Positions 6,849-13,429 of a stretch of DNA of 13,429 nt are shown piece after piece. The position numbers and the translations under genes were made by a program. Numbering within the stretch: position 1 is the stretch's first letter; every line of letters starts with the position of its first letter. This DNA is from HGM04593 sp045578665 (lineage in GTDB: Bacteria; Bacteroidota; Bacteroidia; Bacteroidales; Bacteroidaceae), in the NCBI GenBank assembly GCA_045578665.1, contig JAZNKR010000194.1, positions 1 through 13,429 of the forward strand, written 5' to 3'. Under the pieces are notes generated by a model that did not search any database, was not told the DNA's origin, and was given only the letters and a program-made list of their open reading frames with translations.

Positions 6849-9800
6849 ACTCTTTCGATTTTGTTGTTGTATATGTACCATAGGTATCCGCTTACATGGG
6901 TATATCCCAACTGTTTCAGTTTGGCAATGTAGCCTTCAACCTGCTGCTTGTAACTCTCTTTCTCTCTTCCGAACTTGAAGTCTACCACAATAGCCTTCTC
7001 GCCTTCGACCATCACACGGTCGGGGCGGTAGCTCTCCTTTTCGTCGCCTGTGTTGATGATGGCACATTCGTTGTAGAGCTTGTAGCGGCCGCTGAACCAA
7101 TCTGCCGCCGCGGGGTTTTCGAGGGCACGTGTTATCAGATTTTCTATCCATGTGCTCTCCTTGTCGGTTGCAATGAGACCTCTGAGACGCATCTTCTTTA
7201 TCTCCCTTTGCAGCTCCTCTCCGGTGCGCAGATGGGAGAGCAGTTCGTGAAGCAGTTCGCCGCGTGCTATGTTGTCGAGCACCTGTTGCTCGCTCTTCTC
7301 GTTAGCGAGGAAGCGGCGCAGGTTGCGCGATTGGCGGAACTGCGGACTCCTTTCGTGGAAGTTGAACCTCTGCTGATGCGCTTCGGGGCGGGCAAGGAAG
7401 GGATTTCCTTTACCCTCCTCTCTCTTCTTGGATGACTCTTCGGATGAAGGCACCACCTCTCCGTATGTGAATATCTCCTCCTCCTTGTCGTATGTGGAGC
7501 CGGGCAACGATTGGGATATGCCATCGAGCATAGGCAGCAGGCGTCTATACATTATGTCGCCATTCTGTCCCGTGTCGCCCGAGAATATTATCAGGTTCTT
7601 GCCCGCACGGGTGCAACCGACATACAACAGGTTGAGGTTGTCTACCAGCTGGTAAAGATATTCGTGGTTGTAGTCGGCACGGTATACAGAGTTGAGTACA
7701 TCTTTCTTGAAGTCTATGGGCAACAGGCTTATGGTGTCGAAAGGTGCCTCTTGCGGGGGTGTACACCACAGAATCTTAAGATGTTTTGTGCTTACAAATT
7801 CCCATGTGCAGAAGGGAATTATCACTGTGTGGAACTCCAGACCTTTCGATTTGTGTATGCTGAGTATGCGTACCCCCTCGTTGCCTTCGGAGGGTATGGA
7901 TTTTGTGCTCATCTCTTCTTCCCAGTATGTGATGAAGTCCTCGATGGCAGACGATGCATCCTTCAGGTATTTTGCGGTGAGGTCGAGGAAGGTGTAAATG
8001 TAGGGTGTCTCTCCCTCTATCCCGTGCAGACCGAAGATACTTATTATCTTCTCTATCTGTTCGTATAGCGGCTTGCCGAGCAACTTTTCCCTCTCCCCGG
8101 TGTATCCCGCAGGGAGAAGCGAGTCGGTGTACTCCTTTGACGATAGCCTTGCAGCGTCAATCTCTTGTCCCTTAAGCGAGGAGTACCGCGTTGCCAGAAA
8201 CGCGCTGTTTACCTTGTCCTCGGGGTCCGAGAGGTGGCACAGGGTGGATATTATCAGTTGCAGTGCCGTTGAACTCGACAACAGGAATGCGTCGTCCGAT
8301 ATTAAAGTATGTTCGGGGAAACGGTTTGTGAATTCTTGTGCAATGAGGGCAATCTCCTTGTTGGTGCGCACAAGGATGGCAATGTCCGACGGCTTCACCG
8401 ACCGATGGTTCAGCAGGTCGTCGAGGGTCTGCATCAGCTGTTGGCAGATGCTCTCCTTGAAGCTTGTCTCTTCTTCCTTTTTCACCATCCTCACCTCCAC
8501 ATATCCTCTGTCGGGCTTTTCGGGCAGTATCTCCTGCACAACATCGCTGTAGGCGCGTGTGAGCTCCTGCCCGCTCTCTCCCAGGTCGTTGTTGTATTGT
8601 TCACCTATTCTTTTTGCCGCTTCGGTGAACAGGGCATTGTTGAACTCAATCACGCGGCGTTCGCTTCGTCTGTTGGTCTTCAGTGTGTCGGGTTTTATGT
8701 CGTATCCCGGGAACTCCTTTTCGAGATTGTTGAGTATGCTCCAGTCGCTGTTGCGCCAACGGTATATGGATTGTTTCACGTCGCCAACGATGAGGCTTGT
8801 GTTGCCACGCGATATTATGTCGAGCAGCAGCACTTTGAAGTTTTTCCATTGCAGTATGGAGGTATCCTGAAATTCGTCGACAAAGATGTGGTGTATCTCT
8901 GTTCCTATCTTTTCGAATATGAAAGATGTGTTGCCGGTTATCATCTTGCTCAGCAGAAATGTGGTCTGTGCCAGCAGGAAGCGGTTCTCGCGGTTGTTCT
9001 CCTCTTGCAGGGTCCGTGCAATGGTGTTGAGCAGACGCAGCTGGTGGAGACGGTTGGCTGAGATGCGGCAGGCTGTCAGTTGCAGGCGGCGCTCCTTGTG
9101 TATCTTTTCTGCTTCGTTGTAGATGGATACGATTTCGGAAAGTATGTCGGCTGACAGCTTTTTCTTCTTTACCATTTTCTCGGGAGAGGCAATAGAGTCG
9201 GTTACATAACTGTTGGGCTCGGGGAAGAGTCCCTCCTTGAACTTGGAGAAGTGCCCCCACACCCCTTTTCCTTTCTGGAAAAAATCGTCCATTGTGAGCC
9301 CGGCACCATCTGCTAAGGCAAAGAACTTGTCGGCACAGGCGGCAGTTTCGGCGAGTATCTCTTTTTCGAGTCCTGCAAGTTGTTTCCTGAAGTCGGCGAG
9401 TATTGCGCCGTTGTTCCTGTCTATATCCTTCCTGAGGTTTTCGCCGCGTTCCTGATACTCTTCGCTCAGAATGTTCTTGGCAAAGGATTTTAGCCCTTTG
9501 TCTATTTTCCACGAGTCGTTGTTGGAGAGGTGTTCCTCTATGTATTCCACCAGCCATCCCATCTCCTGCGATGTGGGGGTGAGCCTTTTTATCATCAGGT
9601 CCACTGTCTCTTCGAGCAGCTTTTCGCTGTCGAGACTTATGGTTACATCGCCGCTGAGGTCGAGCTCGCGTGCGAGTCCGCGCAGAATGGTCTGGAAAAA
9701 TGCGTCTATTGTCTGCACGCGGAAGCGGCTGTAGTCGTTGAGCATCATTTCGAGCGCCCTGCCTGCCCGTGCTCTTATCTCTTCGCTGCTGAGTGAGGGG

Positions 9801-10039
9801 AATTGCTTGCTTATGATGCTGAAGTAGCTCTCCGAGTCGGGGTGCGACGAGGCAATGCCGTAGAGCTGGCTCAATATGCGCTCCTTCATTTCGGCTGTCG
9901 CCTTGTTGGTGAATGTTACAGCGAGGATGTGGCGATAGGAAGATGGCTCCTGTATCAACAGCTTTATGTACTCTACGGCAAGTGTGAAGGTTTTGCCTGA
10001 ACCTGCCGATGCTTTATATACTTTCAATGGTGAACTCAT
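6845..10039 (-). CDS. addA: AddA-like subunit: UvrD-type helicase with RecB nuclease domain
   Basis: This 1064-residue protein is an SF1 helicase fused to a nuclease and acts with AddB on DNA ends. All helicase motifs are visible: Walker A ASAGSGKT (10-17), Ia VTFTNKATAEM (41-51), II FVDEFQD (386-392), III VGDVKQSIYRWR (418-429), TNRRSERR (455-462), V ILSIHKSKGLEF (725-736) and VI NLLYVGCTRA (803-812). The C-terminal nuclease is complete: GELLHELL (H931), RPDRV (D1007), VVDFKFG (D1020, K1022) and QVEGY (Q1033, Y1037). Both subunits therefore keep a nuclease, as in AddAB rather than RecBCD, while only AddA keeps an ATPase motor. The length is slightly short of Firmicutes AddA but normal for Bacteroidetes as far as I recall. 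It is the first gene of the minus-strand pair, with its own promoter about 30-60 nt upstream. Confidence 0.95.
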   Translation of the reverse strand: MSSPLKVYKASAGSGKTFTLAVEYIKLLIQEPSSYRHILAVTFTNKATAEMKERILSQLYGIASSHPDSESYFSIISKQFPSLSSEEIRARAGRALEMMLNDYSRFRVQTIDAFFQTILRGLARELDLSGDVTISLDSEKLLEETVDLMIKRLTPTSQEMGWLVEYIEEHLSNNDSWKIDKGLKSFAKNILSEEYQERGENLRKDIDRNNGAILADFRKQLAGLEKEILAETAACADKFFALADGAGLTMDDFFQKGKGVWGHFSKFKEGLFPEPNSYVTDSIASPEKMVKKKKLSADILSEIVSIYNEAEKIHKERRLQLTACRISANRLHQLRLLNTIARTLQEENNRENRFLLAQTTFLLSKMITGNTSFIFEKIGTEIHHIFVDEFQDTSILQWKNFKVLLLDIISRGNTSLIVGDVKQSIYRWRNSDWSILNNLEKEFPGYDIKPDTLKTNRRSERRVIEFNNALFTEAAKRIGEQYNNDLGESGQELTRAYSDVVQEILPEKPDRGYVEVRMVKKEEETSFKESICQQLMQTLDDLLNHRSVKPSDIAILVRTNKEIALIAQEFTNRFPEHTLISDDAFLLSSSTALQLIISTLCHLSDPEDKVNSAFLATRYSSLKGQEIDAARLSSKEYTDSLLPAGYTGEREKLLGKPLYEQIEKIISIFGLHGIEGETPYIYTFLDLTAKYLKDASSAIEDFITYWEEEMSTKSIPSEGNEGVRILSIHKSKGLEFHTVIIPFCTWEFVSTKHLKILWCTPPQEAPFDTISLLPIDFKKDVLNSVYRADYNHEYLYQLVDNLNLLYVGCTRAGKNLIIFSGDTGQNGDIMYRRLLPMLDGISQSLPGSTYDKEEEIFTYGEVVPSSEESSKKREEGKGNPFLARPEAHQQRFNFHERSPQFRQSRNLRRFLANEKSEQQVLDNIARGELLHELLSHLRTGEELQREIKKMRLRGLIATDKESTWIENLITRALENPAAADWFSGRYKLYNECAIINTGDEKESYRPDRVMVEGEKAIVVDFKFGREKESYKQQVEGYIAKLKQLGYTHVSGYLWYIYNNKIERV

Positions 10040-10067
10040 GTCGTGTGGCTCTCTTTAAAAGATTACG

Positions 10068-10099
10068 CGAATATAGAAATATTTTACGAAAAATTCAAA
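10068..10099 (-). promoter_or_regulatory. Probable promoter for addAB
   Basis: Read on the minus strand, TTTG (complement of 10096-10099) is followed after 20 nt by TATATTCG (complement of 10068-10075). The -7 element is one base off the TAnnTTTG consensus. The predicted leader to the addA ATG at 10039 is about 20-25 nt. The spacer is very A/T-rich. Confidence 0.5.
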
Positions 10100-10104
10100 A
10101 TCCA

Positions 10105-10135
10105 TTTTCCGACTCGCATCAAAAGAGTATATTTG
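10105..10135 (+). promoter_or_regulatory. Probable promoter for the M6 metalloprotease gene
   Basis: TATATTTG at 10128-10135 matches the Bacteroidetes -7 consensus exactly. The element 19 nt upstream is TTTT at 10105-10108 rather than TTTG, so the -33 box is weaker. The leader to the ATG at 10166 would be about 25 nt. Its -33 element lies only 5 bp from that of the divergent addA promoter, so the two could interfere. Confidence 0.55.
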
Positions 10136-10165
10136 CAGTAATTTGAAGCTATATATGACTGCCAT

Positions 10166-12721
10166 ATGCCTATACGATATTCATTTTTAAAACTGTTGCT
10201 GCTGTCAATGCTGCTGCCTCTCTCGCTTAGTGTGGCGGCAAAGCCTGCGTTGCGCACAATCATGAGTGTGAAACAGTCTGACGGAACATCCCTCAGGGTG
10301 TACCAGACGGGTGACGAACGATTCCACTACTATAGCACAGCCGACGGACGTCCTCTTGTGCGCGAGGCTAACGGCGATTTTTCCTATGCCGTTCTCGGCA
10401 ATGGCGAACTTGTCAGCAGCCGTATGCTTGCACATGACAAGGGAATGCGCACGACGGAGGAACAGCGTCTGCTTGCAACGAACACATACGCTGACATAGA
10501 CGGTGCCATACGCAGAATGTGGGCAGAGCGCCGTGCTCTCTCCACCAAGAGCACTCCTGTGTATGTCGAGGGCGACATATCGCAAAGCATCAGACCATTG
10601 GGCGACATCAATGTGCCGGTGCTGCTTGTGCAGTACAAGGATGTGAAGTTCACATTCGGCAGGGAAATCATCTCTAATAATTACAACGGCACCGACTTCA
10701 AAGGGCTCAACGGTGTGGGCATAGGCAGTGCAAGGGACTATTTCATTGCCCAGTCCGATTCTCTGTTCCGTCCCAATTTTGTGGTACTCGACATCGTTAC
10801 ACTTGCCAACGACATGGCATATTATGGTCGCAATGTCAATGGCGAGGATGTACTCCCCGAAGAGATGGTGATAGAGGCGTGCAAAGCCCTTGAAGGTAAG
10901 GTTGATTTTACCATATTCGACAACGACGGGGACGGCGAGATTGAATTTGTATATTGCATTTATGCGGGATACAGCGAGTCGAGCGGTGCCCCTGAAAATA
11001 CTGTATGGCCCCATCAGTGGACACTTGCCGCAGCCGGAAAATCTCTTAAGGTAGACGGCGTCTCTGTCAATACGTATGCCATGAGCAGCGAACTTGCATT
11101 CAACGAGGCAACACAGGGACCCGATGGTCCCCGCCTCGATGGTATAGGCTCCATGTGCCACGAGTTCTCGCATTGTCTCGGTCTGCCCGACTTCTACGAT
11201 ACTTCCGGGCGCAACTACCCGCTTTTCGGCATGGACTATTGGGACCTTATGGACTATGGATGCTACAATCTCGACGGTTGCGTGCCAATCTCATACAGTG
11301 CATATGAACGCGATTTTATGGGTTGGCGCAAGTTGCAGGTACTTACTCAACGTGGCGACTACAGCATTGCTGCCCTTGAGGAGGGCGGCTGCGGTTACAA
11401 GATTGTCAACAGTGCCAATAGCGATGAATATTATATATTGGAGAACCGTAGCGCGGTGGGCTACGATGTAGGAATCTACAACAGCGGAATGCTTGTGATA
11501 CATGTCGATTATTCCGCTGAGGCTTGGAATATGAACGAGGTAAACTACAACCTTGCCCATCCGCGATATACAGTTGTCCCGGCAGACAACAAACTGCTGT
11601 GTTACTATCGCTCATCGTCCGACGAGGAGTATTACAGCAGTTTGCGTGGCGATGTGTGGCCCGGCACCACGGGCAACAATCTGCTCACCGACACAAGCGT
11701 TCCTGCCGCCGAAGTATACACGGGCGGCTACATGGGACAGTCCATCCGCAATATAAAATACACCGATGGGGTAGTGAGCTTCTCGTTCCTTAAAGATAAG
11801 TTGCAGGCTCCTTCGCTGCTGGTGGCAGAGAATGTGACTGCCGACGGATTCACAGCCCGTTGGGAGGCTGTTGAGTATGCATCGTCCTACGGCATAGAAC
11901 TTTTCCGCGTCGATGAGGTGCAGGCAGGGCAGGGCGATATATTCAATCTCCTCGATGAGGACTTCCTCGGCTGCTCTCTGTCGGGCAAGGATATAACCGA
12001 TGTCATAGGCGACTATACTATAGTGCCCGGATGGGAGGGAATAAACCTTTGGAGTGAGACAGGTGTGTTGCGCATAGGCAGCAAGACACTCGCCGGCGAG
12101 CTTGCTACTCCCTTGATGAATACTCTTGCCGACGGCGATATCACCCTCACTTTCAAGGCAAAGAAATATTCGGCAGACGATTCGGGTGTGATGCTGATGG
12201 TGCAGTCCGAATTTGCTGATTCCGATGCATCGGACTACGACACCTTTGAGATAGGCGATGAGTGGGAGGAGTACAGTTTCACATTCTCCAAGGAGGGTAA
12301 CCAATGCACTCTGCTCTTCTCTACGGAGGAGTCGACCGGGACAATGCGTCTCTGCATAGACGATATTTCTGTTATCCAGGAGAGTTGCGAGAGGGAAACA
12401 AGTCTCGGCTATCATGTTACGACTGCTACGGAGTATGGCTTCTCGGCATTGGCAAAGGGAAGATACCGTTTCTGTGTGAAGGCTCTCGAGGAGGGTATAG
12501 ATTCCGATTTCTCGGACAAGAAAGAGGTGCTTCTCGACGACAATACAGCTATTGCTCCCATTGTGGATGGCGAAGACGAATCAGTTGAGGTCTATTCAAT
12601 GGCAGGAGTCTCTGTCTACAAAGGCTACCGAAGCGGAGTGGCTGCTGCGCTCGATGAGGGTGTGTATATCCTTCGCACTCCGGCAGAGGTGAAGAAAATC
12701 TATGTAAAGGGTAGGAGATAG
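10166..12721 (+). CDS. Secreted M6 family zinc metalloprotease with C-terminal sorting-type tail
   Basis: This is an 851-residue exported protease. Residues 1-25 form a signal peptide, with likely cleavage after VAA before K26. Residues 26-140 look like the M6 propeptide (FHYYSTADGRPLVREANGDFSYA region begins near 53). The catalytic part has a DNDGDGE calcium-loop-like motif at 252-258 followed by the YAG stretch usual in M6 enzymes, and the zinc site HEFSHCLGLPD at 332-342 (H332, E333, H336; D342 in the metzincin-like position). From about 549 a fibronectin-III-like strand pattern begins. It is interrupted at about 595-750 by a jelly-roll/cleaved-adhesin-like domain (DEDFLG to CIDDISV) and resumes at about 752-790. 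The last 46 residues (VEVYSMAGV to KKIYVKGRR) resemble a T9SS type A sorting domain. The likely role is extracellular or surface proteolysis; the substrate is unknown. Confidence 0.93.
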   Translation: MPIRYSFLKLLLLSMLLPLSLSVAAKPALRTIMSVKQSDGTSLRVYQTGDERFHYYSTADGRPLVREANGDFSYAVLGNGELVSSRMLAHDKGMRTTEEQRLLATNTYADIDGAIRRMWAERRALSTKSTPVYVEGDISQSIRPLGDINVPVLLVQYKDVKFTFGREIISNNYNGTDFKGLNGVGIGSARDYFIAQSDSLFRPNFVVLDIVTLANDMAYYGRNVNGEDVLPEEMVIEACKALEGKVDFTIFDNDGDGEIEFVYCIYAGYSESSGAPENTVWPHQWTLAAAGKSLKVDGVSVNTYAMSSELAFNEATQGPDGPRLDGIGSMCHEFSHCLGLPDFYDTSGRNYPLFGMDYWDLMDYGCYNLDGCVPISYSAYERDFMGWRKLQVLTQRGDYSIAALEEGGCGYKIVNSANSDEYYILENRSAVGYDVGIYNSGMLVIHVDYSAEAWNMNEVNYNLAHPRYTVVPADNKLLCYYRSSSDEEYYSSLRGDVWPGTTGNNLLTDTSVPAAEVYTGGYMGQSIRNIKYTDGVVSFSFLKDKLQAPSLLVAENVTADGFTARWEAVEYASSYGIELFRVDEVQAGQGDIFNLLDEDFLGCSLSGKDITDVIGDYTIVPGWEGINLWSETGVLRIGSKTLAGELATPLMNTLADGDITLTFKAKKYSADDSGVMLMVQSEFADSDASDYDTFEIGDEWEEYSFTFSKEGNQCTLLFSTEESTGTMRLCIDDISVIQESCERETSLGYHVTTATEYGFSALAKGRYRFCVKALEEGIDSDFSDKKEVLLDDNTAIAPIVDGEDESVEVYSMAGVSVYKGYRSGVAAALDEGVYILRTPAEVKKIYVKGRR

Positions 12722-12733
12722 AACCGCTCCGAA

Positions 12734-12775
12734 ATCAGTTGGCTGACAAGTCCTATGATTTGTCAGCCAACTGAT
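12734..12775 (+). terminator. Long perfect hairpin after the M6 gene, likely terminator
   Basis: The arms 12734-12749 and 12760-12775 pair perfectly over 16 bp (left arm ATCAGTTGGCTGACAA). The stem continues inward through a G-U, a T-A and a C-G pair to a CTAT tetraloop, making 19 pairs in all. It starts 13 nt after the protease stop codon, as expected for a terminator. The bases after it (GTGTATGTTG) are not a U-tract, so it may instead act as a 3'-end stabiliser. Confidence 0.7.
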
Positions 12776-13102
12776 GTGTATGTTGAGTGGAGCCAATTCC
12801 TCTTTTCTATGCAATAGATATATACCGTATCGTTGTATTCTATGTACATTTGCTGTATATCGTCGTTCTGTATCCGTAGTCAGACGAGGTTCCTCAATCC
12901 ATTGTAGTCGATGCATCACAATGTGTAGGTTGTTCCATTGTTGTCGTTGCCCACGTCCTTTTGTCGTATATGTAAGACTCCTGAATGGTATTGCTGTATA
13001 TGTTTATGACTCTTCTATCGAGGCTTATTGAGATTAAACAGCTTCTTAGGCTCATGGCGGATTTACTCGATGATAACAGTATTTTATATACAATCCCTAT
13101 CC
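12776..13102. other. Gene-free stretch without recognisable content
   Basis: No reading frame here looks like a protein I recognise. The longest ones (85 codons on the plus strand from 12774, 107 codons on the minus strand across the protease end) have odd composition, rich in Cys and Arg, and run through the terminator hairpin. A 50-codon minus-strand frame starting with MSLRSCLISI near 13056 is also unsupported. No tRNA, rRNA or CRISPR pattern is visible. The stretch may be decayed accessory DNA, given the integrase relic to its right. Confidence 0.5.
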
Positions 13103-13306
13103 ATCCGCATTACAAATGCGGATATTCTGAGTATTAAGCATTAGCAATGCGCTTAGATCTATAAATTCAATAGAACCCGCATTGGCAGGAACTTAACTGT
13201 ATAAGTGCTCTTGTCGTGGTAGCTTTTGTCAGATTCCTACGATTCATGATAGGTTAATCGCATCACAGATGCTTATACTCAATCCTTCGCGTTGCAAATG
13301 CGAAGG
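13103..13306. repeat. Cluster of four short hairpins sharing GCRTY-NNN-RATGC
   Basis: Four stem-loops occur in 204 bp. (a) 13103-13123: 9-bp stem ATCCGCATT / AATGCGGAT, loop ACA. (b) 13138-13150: GCATT / AATGC, loop AGC; TAA at 13135-13137 and TTA at 13153-13155 add outer pairs across a 2-nt bulge. (c) 13260-13272: GCATC / GATGC, loop ACA. (d) 13284-13306: 10-bp stem CCTTCGCGTT / AATGCGAAGG with one G-U pair, loop GCA. All share a triloop and an inner GCRTY/RATGC stem, while the outer stem bases differ but stay complementary. They look like members of a REP-like palindromic family. The identity of any known family was not confirmed. Confidence 0.65.
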
Positions 13307-13391
13307 GACGAATGTTACCACCACGCAGATTTATGCTGATCTTGTGAACTCCAAGAAACGCGAAACTGCCAACAATATTTTGTTAAAGTAG
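13302..13391 (+). pseudogene. C-terminal relic of a tyrosine recombinase (integrase)
   Basis: In the frame ending at the TAG 13389-13391, about 28 codons read GTNVTTTQIYADLV followed by NSKKRETANNILLK. This is the ending of Bacteroidetes phage/transposon-type integrases: the GHTNV-x-TTQIYA block with the catalytic Tyr (TAT at 13332-13334) and the charged C-terminal helix. The catalytic His that normally precedes TNV is lost: the codons before it (reading CEG) belong to the hairpin at 13284-13306. No Arg-box or other integrase sequence was found upstream on this strand, so the gene is truncated rather than merely frameshifted. It is therefore not functional as it stands. Confidence 0.72.
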
Positions 13392-13414
13392 GGAGAAAAC
13401 CACTAAAAGTAGGG
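13385..13414 (+). repeat. Pair of direct repeats AAAGTAGGG with 21-bp period
   Basis: AAAGTAGGG occurs at 13385-13393 and again at 13406-13414, each followed by an A-rich run. The first copy contains the stop codon of the integrase relic. The 21-bp step is close to two helical turns. It could be a recombinase or regulator binding site next to the integrase end, but the window stops 15 bases later, so more copies cannot be excluded. Confidence 0.5.
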
Positions 13415-13429
13415 TAAAAATCGCAAAAG

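Noticed and set aside
6849..6881. Upstream ATG giving addB 11 extra residues
   Set aside because: The ATG at 6848 overlaps the addA stop as ATGA and begins with MKPFLKHIAEDLY, which fits the family start better than the upstream MVHIQQQNRKS.
5691..6932. A 413-codon plus-strand reading frame antisense to addB
   Set aside because: It lies antisense to a protein with full AddB motifs, has a low-complexity Val/Tyr/Glu composition typical of antisense shadow frames, and shows no recognisable domain.
10205..11173. A 322-codon minus-strand frame antisense to the M6 protease
   Set aside because: It overlaps the signal peptide and catalytic domain of a clear protease, and its composition is that of a shadow frame.
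12596..12919. A 107-codon minus-strand frame running into the protease gene
   Set aside because: It crosses the strong hairpin and the 3' end of the protease gene, with no recognisable domain and no promoter.
12774..13031. An 85-codon plus-strand frame downstream of the protease
   Set aside because: It starts inside the right arm of the terminator hairpin, is extremely Cys/Arg/Tyr-rich, and has no recognisable domain or promoter.
13103..13306. CRISPR array
   Set aside because: The repeats are short palindromes of differing outer sequence and irregular spacing (about 24 to 110 bp), with no conserved full-length repeat and no cas gene in the window.
13284..13306. Rho-independent terminator
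   Set aside because: The hairpin is followed by GACGAATG and coding-like sequence, not a U-tract, and no gene ends just before it.

Overview
The window reads as a Bacteroidetes chromosome, most likely from the order Bacteroidales. Three things point there: promoters of the TTTG / 19-20 nt / TAnnTTTG type (the best one lies ahead of the MATE gene), Bacteroidetes-style AddA/AddB proteins, and a secreted M6 metalloprotease whose C-terminal tail resembles a type IX secretion (T9SS) sorting domain. Genus cannot be fixed from the sequence alone.

Layout. (1) 2-1279 (+): the C-terminal part of a large, probably envelope-associated protein whose start lies left of the window. (2) 1406-3925 (+): a compact three-gene unit behind a clear promoter, made of a MATE-family efflux transporter, a cytidylate kinase-like P-loop protein and a small YfcE/MJ0936-type metallophosphoesterase. 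The last two overlap by ATGA. (3) 3981-10039 (-): addA then addB, also joined by an ATGA overlap, encoding the helicase-nuclease that processes double-strand DNA ends for recombination. This pair faces the metallophosphoesterase across an inverted repeat that could terminate both transcripts. (4) 10040-10165: a short divergent promoter region. (5) 10166-12721 (+): an 851-residue secreted M6-family zinc metalloprotease with a cargo-type C-terminus, followed by a very strong hairpin at 12734-12775. (6) 12776-13429: no convincing intact gene. This stretch holds a cluster of four short hairpins sharing the core GCRTY-NNN-RATGC, then the last ~28 codons of a tyrosine recombinase (integrase) with its catalytic tyrosine but nothing upstream of it, then a 21-bp-period direct repeat at the window edge.

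Most of the window is ordinary housekeeping and envelope content. The part that looks accessory and deserves attention is the last ~650 bp, where a decapitated integrase abuts a hairpin array. I do not see a complete new defence, toxin or mobile system in the window. If one exists it would lie to the right of position 13429.
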